DNA of 12,500 nt from Salpingoeca rosetta. Lineage: Eukaryota; Opisthokonta; Choanoflagellata; Craspedida; Salpingoecidae. Both the position numbers and the translations under genes were made by a program. This document shows, piece after piece, positions 1 to 7,427 of this stretch (positions are counted from its first letter, which is position 1; the number at the start of each line of letters is the position of its first letter). Where the stretch lies: positions 1,240,271 through 1,252,770 of the forward strand of contig NW_004754920.1 in assembly GCF_000188695.1 (NCBI RefSeq), read 5' to 3'. Under the pieces are notes generated by a model. That model searched no databases. It saw only the letters and a program-made list of their open reading frames with translations, and was not told where the DNA came from.

Positions 1-156
<156 letters not shown>

Positions 157-2089
157 GTTTGGATGGTTGAAGCGCTTCATGACTTGGCCCTCGGCGACAA
201 ACCACTTTTTCTGCTGCACAACCAGCACAGGGTCATCAACAGCTGCACACAGGGGGTCATTGCACATTGATACACGCGAGTGAGTGTGAGTGGGTTTGCA
301 AATGTGAGTGAGGACGAGAGAGAGTGTGTGTGTGTGAGCGCGCACCAGTCCACACAACAACAACAACAACAACAATGTCAGACACCACCACCACCACCAC
401 GACTGCACCTTGATCGCACTGCTTGACTGCGACGACGGTGACGCCGGGCTGTCCGCGGATGTTGAGCGCCTCGCCGCTGCTCACAATCCCAAATTGACCT
501 GAACATGGCATGGGGGCAACAGGAGGTGAAGAAGAGAGAGGGGGTGTGGAAGTGACAGCATCGCATGAAGGTGAGGAGCACTGGCTTTGAGAGAAAAATA
601 TGGGGGCGAGCGAACAAACACACACGTACGCGCTCACACAATCCAATCAACAAATACACACACACGAAGGCGCGCACACACACAAACAAACAAACAAACA
701 AACAAACAAACAAACAAACAAACAAACAAACATAAACACACTCATGGCATGCACGAACGAACCTTTGCCGAGGTTGCCAGTGAGGGTGAGCTGGTCGCGC
801 GGGTACTCCCACACGTCGGGCTCTGGTGGCGTAAACACAATCGAAGACGCATCTTTCACCTGCGCACACACACACACGCACGCATTGCATCGCGTAAATT
901 GATGCGACACAAGTACACCTCTGAAAGAGAAAGGCAGGTTGCACGACTCACACATTCATACACGCGCACACACGCACACATTCACACACACACATATATG
1001 CACTCACACGCGCGCAACCCGTCATTCATGCACACACACACACACCTTGTTGTCCTTAAAGTACTTTCGGCCAATCACTGCGACGGCGATGAGAGCAATG
1101 CCGGCGACAGTGAGGCCGACACCGAGGGCGATACGCGATGACTCTGACAGCGCACCTGATGACGATGCATCTGTCGACACGCCGCAGTTTGGGCCTTGGA
1201 ACCCGTCCAGACACTCGCACGTGAACGCGGCGTCTCCGCGTGCGCCATCAACACACGTGCCGCCGTTTTCGCACGCGCGCCCGTTTGGCCCGTTGGTGGC
1301 GACGCTGCAGTCGTCGCTGGTGACTGTGACGTTGATGCGCACGAGGGCGATGGTTGTTCCGCCGAGCACAGCATACAACGTGAGCGTGCGGGTGTCGGCC
1401 TGCTGGGTTGGCGTGCCACTGATGATGCCCGTGGACGCATCAACCTGGATGCCAGAGGGAATGTCGCCATCGAGGAAGAAGATGAGCACTTCCGTGACAT
1501 TTGAGGCGGCGCGGCGGCGGCGAGAAGAGAAGCCGCCATCATCATCATCCTCACCGCCTTCGTCGTCATCATCGTCCAGGACACTTGAAGGCAGAAACGG
1601 CCCGACAGTTGGGTCGTTCACAACAACGCTGGAGAGGAAGGAGAACGGCTGGTCCAGGTACAGCACGTCAAAGGTCTCGTCGAAAGGGATGGTCCCTTGA
1701 TCCGTGGCTGGGGAGATGATGAGGGAGATGTTGAGGACAGGCACAAACTGGTTGTCTGGGGACCCCGTTGTTGCCGCACCGATGGAAATGTCGGTGAAGT
1801 TGCCGATGGCGTCTGTCAGGCCGAAGACACGGCCGCTGACCGGAGAAAACACAATGCCGTCCGGGAGCACGCAGTCCAAGCACCGGAACTCATAGCCTTC
1901 CTGCGCCAAGGCGCCGCCGTCAGGTGGTGCCACGCCCAGGTGGGGCGACGACACCAAGGAGCCGGTATTGGCCTCAATCACAATCGTTCGCACCAAGAGC
2001 ATTGGAGGAGGCGGCATGGGTGCTGCGCTTGCAACGCACACCAGCGCCGCAACTGCCATCAGCGTGGACGACCATGCTAGCGCGCCCAT
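157..2089 (-). CDS. Receptor tyrosine kinase, 5' part of gene (four exons, runs off left edge)
   Basis: Exons on the minus strand: 2089-1046, 859-763, 498-409, 242-157; 439 residues, phases 0/1/1/0. Visible order: signal peptide (residues 1-22); two putative-Ig/He_PIG-like repeats, marked by LPDGIVFSPVSGRVFG (75-90) and IPSGIQVDASTGIISGTPT (210-228); an acidic stretch (172-184) followed by RRRR (190-193); a six-cysteine EGF-like module (261-302); a membrane helix (about 320-340); a short juxtamembrane part with DVWEYPRDQLTL (363-374). The kinase domain opens with GKGQFGIV (379-386), the VAVK lysine at 406, and FVAEGQVMK with helix-C Glu428, then HPN. This order and the WEYPRDxL motif are typical of receptor tyrosine kinases. 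The catalytic loop and DFG lie beyond position 1. Four N-glycosylation sequons are present (97, 120, 197, 253). The start ATG has G at +4 and a signal peptide directly after it. The ligand is unknown. Confidence 0.88.
683..732. repeat. (CAAA)n microsatellite, intron 2 of receptor kinase
   Basis: About twelve units of CAAA on the plus strand, which read TTTG on the sense strand of the gene. It lies in the intron 499-762 between the juxtamembrane exon and the Gly-loop/VAVK exon. CA-rich DNA flanks it. Confidence 0.95.
862..1045. repeat. CA-rich intron 1 of receptor kinase
   Basis: The whole 186-base intron (860-1045) is CA-rich on the plus strand, so GT-rich in the sense direction. The donor GT at 1045-1044 is the first dinucleotide of a pure GT run that extends to 1031. 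Confidence 0.8.
1070..1132 (-). other. Transmembrane segment of the receptor kinase
   Basis: Residues about 320-340 form one hydrophobic helix rich in Ala, Ile, Leu, Val and Gly. It is followed by RKYFK, a basic stop-transfer stretch that fits the cytoplasmic side. This gives a type I topology with the kinase inside the cell. Confidence 0.88.
1184..1309 (-). other. EGF-like module in the kinase ectodomain
   Basis: Residues 261-302 of the receptor carry six cysteines in the EGF order, with CENGGTCVDG and CECLDGFQGPNC as the recognisable pieces. The glycine-rich end and the C-x-C pair match the family. The calcium-binding D-x-D/N-E start is not obvious, so calcium binding is doubtful. The module sits directly before the membrane segment. 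Confidence 0.88.
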
Positions 2090-2425
2090 GCTGTTTGTTG
2101 TTGTCGTTCTGTGTGTTTGCTTGGTTATTGGGTGTGCTGTGTTGTGTACACAAAGTGAAGGAATGAGCAGCGCGTCTGGCGTGACAAAGAGTGCCTGGCA
2201 ACTGCAGATGGGCGGAAGGGCAGCGGGAGGACCCAAAAAGTCTTCTTTCTTTGGCAAGAAAGAAGAGAAAGAAAGCTGTGGGAAGGAAGGAGGGTGCGAT
2301 ATTGGTTGTGTTGTTGTTGTTGTTGTTGGGTCGGGTCGGGCAAAAACACTGGCGGTGGCGTTGTTACGGAAAACAACACCATGAAATGATCATTCTCTGA
2401 CAAGACTGAATTCAGTCGAGTGAAG
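2090..2425. promoter_or_regulatory. Shared upstream region between divergent genes
   Basis: This 336-base stretch separates the start codons of the receptor kinase (minus) and the small secreted-protein gene (plus). It should hold both 5' UTRs and promoters. ATTGG occurs at 2127-2131 and 2301-2305, that is, CCAAT on the minus strand; the first lies about 38 bases before the kinase ATG. A purine-rich block (about 2246-2294) and a GTT run (about 2309-2327) are visible. I see no clear TATA box. The promoter role is inferred from the gene layout. Confidence 0.55.
2404..2417. repeat. 14-base perfect palindrome just before a start codon
   Basis: GACTGAATTCAGTC reads the same on both strands and ends eight bases before the ATG at 2426. 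It may be a dimeric protein-binding site or a small hairpin in the 5' UTR. One such palindrome is roughly what chance would give in 12.5 kb, so only its position makes it notable. Confidence 0.6.
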
Positions 2426-3131
2426 ATGCGAGGCGGCGTTGTGTTTGTGTTTGTGGCGCTGCTGCTGCTGTTGTGTGGTGTGGTGGTGCCAGGTGTGCTG
2501 TGGCACCATGCTGGTGCTGGTGCTGGTGCTGGTGCTGGTGGTTTGATGGGGTGCCATGCGCTGGAATACGATGACTCGGTCATTGCAGACATGGACAAGC
2601 TCGCCGCAGACCTGAAGGTCAGAGAGAGTGTGTGTGGGGGGGGTGTGGGTGGGTGGGTGTGCCTGTGTGTGGTCGTGTGTGCCTGTCTGCGTGTGTGCCT
2701 GTCTGTGTGTGTGTGTGTGTGTGTGTGTTCGCTTGCTGGCTCGCTTGCTGGCTCGCTTGCTGGCTCGCTTGCTGGCTCGCTTGCTGGCTCGCTTGCTGGC
2801 TCGCTTGCTTGTTTGCTTTGCGCTGGTTGTTTTTGTACTGTACTTGGTTTATCACCAACGCGCTGTGTTTGCTTGGCATTCCATGTTCCTCACCCCATGC
2901 CCCAACACACACACACACATACATGTACCACATGTTTTCATCCAACAACAGGAGCAGGACGACACGCATGGACACCATGTGCGCCACTTTGAGAAGAAAC
3001 ACCAACACATCATGGCTTCTGCTGCCAAGCTACGCAAGCGCATGGCAAAGATGCAGCAGGAGCGCGAGGAGATGTTCATGAACGCTGCAGAGAAGGTCAA
3101 GCGACTGCGGAAACGAAGGGAAGACCTGTAA
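2426..3131 (+). CDS. Small secreted or membrane-anchored basic helical protein, two exons
   Basis: Exons 2426-2617 and 2952-3131 join in phase 0 (donor AAG|GTCAGA, acceptor AACAACAG) to give 123 residues and a TAA stop. Residues 1-25 are a strong hydrophobic segment after MRGG, read as a signal peptide or a single N-terminal anchor. An (Ala-Gly)n run follows (29-38), coded by GCTGGT repeats. Exon 2 encodes a charged, mostly basic helix with MAKMQQEREEMFM and RLRKRREDL, likely coiled coil; its start is His-rich. I do not recognise the family. The ATG at 2426 was chosen because it opens the hydrophobic segment; an earlier ATG at 2382 hits a stop after one codon. The intron holds a GT run and a 12-base minisatellite. 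Confidence in a real gene is good; no function can be assigned. Confidence 0.72.
2696..2810. repeat. GT run plus 12-base minisatellite in intron
   Basis: A (GT)n run (about 2703-2728) leads into nearly seven tandem copies of the 12-base unit GCTTGCTGGCTC (about 2730-2810). All of it lies inside the single intron of the small secreted-protein gene. Translated, it gives only low-complexity LARLLARL or LAGSLAGS, so it is not treated as coding. Confidence 0.9.
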
Positions 3132-3874
3132 GACTCCAGTGACCCGACAGTTACTATTCGTGCCGCCACACTCTGCGTCATCCAAGTGCACGACTTCCAC
3201 AAGCGCGTCACGCTGTACTCCATTACATAAGTGACATTCTCACACTCCACTTAGTTCTTGAACCCCGTATTATTGTACCTCTTTCTCTTGAACAACAGTT
3301 TGTTTGAATGGTGGTGACCTTCATACTTGAACCACTGTTACCCTTTTCCACACTTTCACAACAAAGCTCCTGTTCCACTCTCTTGCCCTTCCCCTTCCCT
3401 TGCTGTTGCTGCCGATAACCGCAAACCACGACGGATAAACACATGCACGTACAGTTGATGGACTTGTGTATGAGAGTGTGAGTTGGGGGCGGGTGGGAAG
3501 AAAAGGCAGGGCTGGTGGTTGTGCGCCCAAGAAAGGGAACCAGAATGCACGTGAACCGGCAAGCACCAGAACGAAAACGAGTGCACCAGGGCACTGCGTA
3601 CGTGCACATGCCTTGTAACATTTGCGTGTGTGATCGGAGGGCGAACAGGGTTGTGTGGGGATTGTGGAGGGTTTGTGCTACGGAGAAAGAGGGAGTGGAG
3701 AGCACTGAATGCAAGAACATGCGTGCGGCCAACACGGGGGGGGGGCAGCACGCTTGTTTGCCAGTGTGACAAGAACGGCGGTGGCTTGAACGAAACACGA
3801 CACAAACAGAGGTCAGCGTTGAGGCATTTCGTCGCCAAGATGCGGTGCGCCCCTGCCGCTGCTGGTCGATGACT
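3132..3874. other. Convergent intergenic region, no gene seen
   Basis: This 743-base stretch lies between the stop codons of the small secreted-protein gene (plus) and the annexin gene (minus). It should contain both 3' UTRs. The frames that stay open here have no recognisable motif, no start context and no splice-consistent extension. I found no AATAAA signal in either direction. Simple repeats are few compared with the introns. Confidence 0.6.
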
Positions 3875-5397
3875 TCACTCGTCGTTCTCGGCCTCGCCAA
3901 TGAGGCCCATGAGAAGGTCGCGGTAGTGGCCGCTCGTCTCCTTCTTGATGGTGCGCGCAAGAGACTTGCCATGCACGCTAGGGTACACCTCCTTGATCTG
4001 CTCCATGTCAACCTGTTACGACGTTCGCCCAAGCGTGGCGCACATGGTGGATGATGAGCATCAACGGGCCAGGCACGTGCGCGTGCATGTGGAAGGATCA
4101 AATGCACGCATCGCTCGCATATGCTTGGGAAACGCCTGCACATACACACCTCTGAGCGGGAGACGATGATGCGCATGAGGGCGAGGTCGTCGGTGCCCAG
4201 GCCGTGGCACGCCTTGTAGATGCGCGTGGCAAAGTAGCGCGCGGGGTTGCGGGCGCACGACACAATCGCAATCATGCCTGAGCATCACATCACATCACAG
4301 CACATCACATCACATACAGCGGTTGACACCGAGGCAGAAGGGGGCCGGGGGTTGAATCAAATGAAATGAATACAACCTGGCGGGACTGACACATTGAAAA
4401 ACTGACATCCACGCGCACACATGAACACATCCACGCATAAACACGCACAAACACGCGCACACATAACACATGATCACACAAAACACATGTGCACGCATGC
4501 AGCAAGACGCACCGCGAGCAAGGTCCTTCGAGAGACGGCGCTTGAGGGTGTGCGTGATGTCTTTGCCAGACACCTCCAGATATGCGTTGCACGTGGCGCG
4601 GATCTGGGCAGGGCTGCGCAGCGCAAGCACCTGCACCACCACATCGCGGATGGACGGAAGCATACAAGGTGAACATTCCGTGACGCAAGAAACGGTACGG
4701 GAGGGGTTGGGAGTGGTGTGGACGTGGAAACACTGCTGTTGCTGTTCTGTGTCAAGCAACATCACGCAAGTTGCGAACATCTCAACAATACATGGGTGTG
4801 CGTGGCACTGGTGCGCACAGCCCACCTGGTTGAGTGATGACTCATCGGTGAACCATCCCTTGGTGCTCTTGTGCAGCAGCTTGGCTTCCTTCCTGCGGCG
4901 GGCCGTGTCACAAGCAGAGGGATCAAGTGCAGGGGAGTAGCAGTAGGCAGTGTGTGTGTGTGTGTGTGATGAGGGATTGATATCGGCATGCACACATCAT
5001 GCACGTGTGTGCACACACACACACACACGCACAACACACACAGACAATAGCAGCGCTGTGACGACTGACATTGCGAGCTCCTCGTCGACTTCATCAGAGA
5101 TGTTGCGTCCACCTTGCAGCAGCGACACGAGAAGGCGCTTGTAGTTGCCGCCCGTCTCGCTGATCACAACCTTCTCAAGGTCCTTGCCATAGCGGCTGTC
5201 ACACGCGCATGGGTGATGGGGAGCTCGTTAGGATGGCGGTGGCAAACATGCACGTGCTGATCTTTCAAGATTGACGGCGACTGCACGCAAACGCACGAGC
5301 AAGTGGGCATTGGACACCACTACACCATGCACATGTGCAAGCCGCGATGGCTGCCGATTACATGCGCATATGTGCACGTGTGCGTGTGTGTGTCTGC

Positions 5398-5441
<44 letters not shown>

Positions 5442-7360
5442 TGTGTGTCTGCATTGTGTGGTGTGCCATACCGCTTGTAGGCCTCCTTGACGGCAGCAAT
5501 TTCCTCGTTGTTGCGGGTGCAGATGATCTCAATCAGCGTGCTGTCCGTTGTGCCCATGCCGGCAACAGCCTGTGACAGTGCAACGCGCAGACAGGAGAGA
5601 AAGAACAGTGTTGGAGAAGGCAATGAGAGGGGTTGCTGTCAGCACACAAACAAACAAACAAACAAACAAACAAACAAACAAACAAACAAACAAAACAAAC
5701 AATCTCATCAAATCACACCTTGTGGATTGACCAGGCGTCGAATTCGGCGGGGCTCTTCATCATGCACTGCACGAGATCGCCCGTCTTCCCGCCAACTTCA
5801 GACTTGAGCGACTTGAGCAGATCCTGGTGCGGCAGTGACATGGTGGTGATGTTGCGGTGTCGATGGTGTTATGTTGTTGTGGTGATGGTCACGTTTGTGT
5901 CAGGTGAAATGCGAGAAGCAACCCGTGCACATGCGTACGTGTAGCAGTGATAGAAACACAGGACACAAAGTTCAGATGCCTCAGTGGCATTGTGTCGAGG
6001 ATACACTCTACTGTGCCGTACCTTTCCGTACATGGTCTTGTACGTGGTGATGAGGGAGCGACGCTGCTCGTTGTTCCCCTTCAGCATCACCTCCACCACC
6101 TTGTCTTTGTCGCAGCCAAACCCGCGCATGGCCTGCAAATTGCGCGGGGGGGGGGAAGGAGTGAGGAAGAGGGGAATAGGGGAAGAGGGAAGAGGGGAAA
6201 GCAACGACACGCGTGTGTTTGTATGCATTATGTGGTTGAGCAATTAGGGACAGTCATCAGCCATTTGTGACAACATTCGCGGTCCACACACAAACAACAA
6301 AGGCAGCAACAATCATGAATCTCATCATCATCATCACCACCACCACCACGAAGAGTCGCTATCACCACCACCACCATCAAGTCCGCACCTTCTTGAGGAT
6401 GCGGCAGTTCTCCTCTGCGTCGTAGTCTTCAGCGGCGTGCACGGTGCCGGATGTTGGTGGGAGTGCAACTTCGGGCTCAACCATCGCCTCGCGCACATTC
6501 TCAGGCTCCTCATCCTCGTCCTCCTGATATGACAGGTTGCAGGTGAAGACGGAAGGGGGGGGGGGCATGGGTTGAGAGGGAAGGGCAGGAAGGGAAGGGA
6601 AACATGATGTGGGTGTGAATGTGTGAATGTGTGTTTGTTGTGTGTTTGTATTCATGTGTGTGATTGTGTGTGATTGTGCGAGTTTGCATGTGCGTGCGTT
6701 CGAAAATGAAAGGAGACGCACAGATCACAAACATATTATGCGCGTGCAAAATGAGAGTGTGCACGTGGTTGGATGACGTTGCACATGTATGAACAAGCAA
6801 GCGCTGAGGGAAGCAGGTGGCAGTGTCGCGTACACCCACGCGTGCAACAAGCGCCCCGCTGATAGCAGCCCATGGGTGTTTCACGTACCGAGTCGGAGTC
6901 AGAACCAGAACCAGAGCCTTCTTCTTCCTCTTCTTCCTCTTCCTCCTCTTCTTCCTCCTCCTCCTCCTCCTCACTCTCGTCTTCTTCACTCTCGTCTTCC
7001 TCTTCGTCGTCGTCCTCAACAGCTTCGATCATCGCCGCAAGCTGCTCTTCCATCTCCTGTCAAGTGCAAGTGCACGCGCACATCACGAACGCGTATGAGA
7101 AGGGGCGAGAGGGTTGAAGCAGTTTATGTGTGTGTTTGAATGTGCGTGTTGAATGTATGTGTTTGAATGTGTTTGAATGTGTGTGTGTGTGTGTGTGTGA
7201 ATGTGTGTGTCCGAATGTGTGCGCGTGTGTGTTTGAACATGTGTCTGTGTTTGGAGACATACATATGTTTGTTACACGTGACACCGTACCTCGCGCATGC
7301 GTTCCTGCTCCTCCTGCATCCGCTGGCGCTCTTCCTCCATTGCAGCGCGAGCCTAACGCG

Positions 7361-7427
<67 letters not shown>

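Larger units (their letters stand above)
3875..6523 (-). other. Annexin core, four repeats (last nine exons)
   Basis: Residues about 462-776. Repeat 1 starts at [15 protein letters not shown] with [11 protein letters not shown]; repeat 2 has [18 protein letters not shown]; repeat 3 has [18 protein letters not shown]; repeat 4 has [19 protein letters not shown] and ends at [18 protein letters not shown]. The core is about 310 residues, the usual annexin size, with the family's longer linker between repeats 2 and 3 ([14 protein letters not shown]). Type II calcium sites need GxGTD plus a distant acidic residue. Repeat 4 is canonical (Asp718, Glu756). Repeats 1 and 2 are altered (GFGCD; GMGTTD). 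Repeat 3 has GWFTD and RRLSKDL where ETSGD-type residues are expected, so it is probably inactive. The last acidic residues AENDE form a short tail. Confidence 0.95.

Noticed and set aside
587..1700. Plus-strand open frames opposite the receptor kinase
   Set aside because: They are antisense to exons with clear signal peptide, EGF, membrane and kinase motifs, and their products are Thr/His-rich repeat translations.
2628..3131. A 167-residue uninterrupted plus-strand frame that ends at the same stop as the small secreted-protein gene
   Set aside because: Its first half is the GT run and 12-base minisatellite. The spliced form with a signal peptide explains the data better.
3223..4275. A 350-residue minus-strand open frame including the penultimate annexin exon
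   Set aside because: The annexin segment ends at a donor and the rest has no motif. It reads through an intron and the 3' region.
5820..5841. ATG followed by SLPHQDLLK as a possible start of a shorter annexin
   Set aside because: The exon has a good acceptor (CACCAG) just before GATCTG, and the upstream exon completes annexin repeat 1 in phase.
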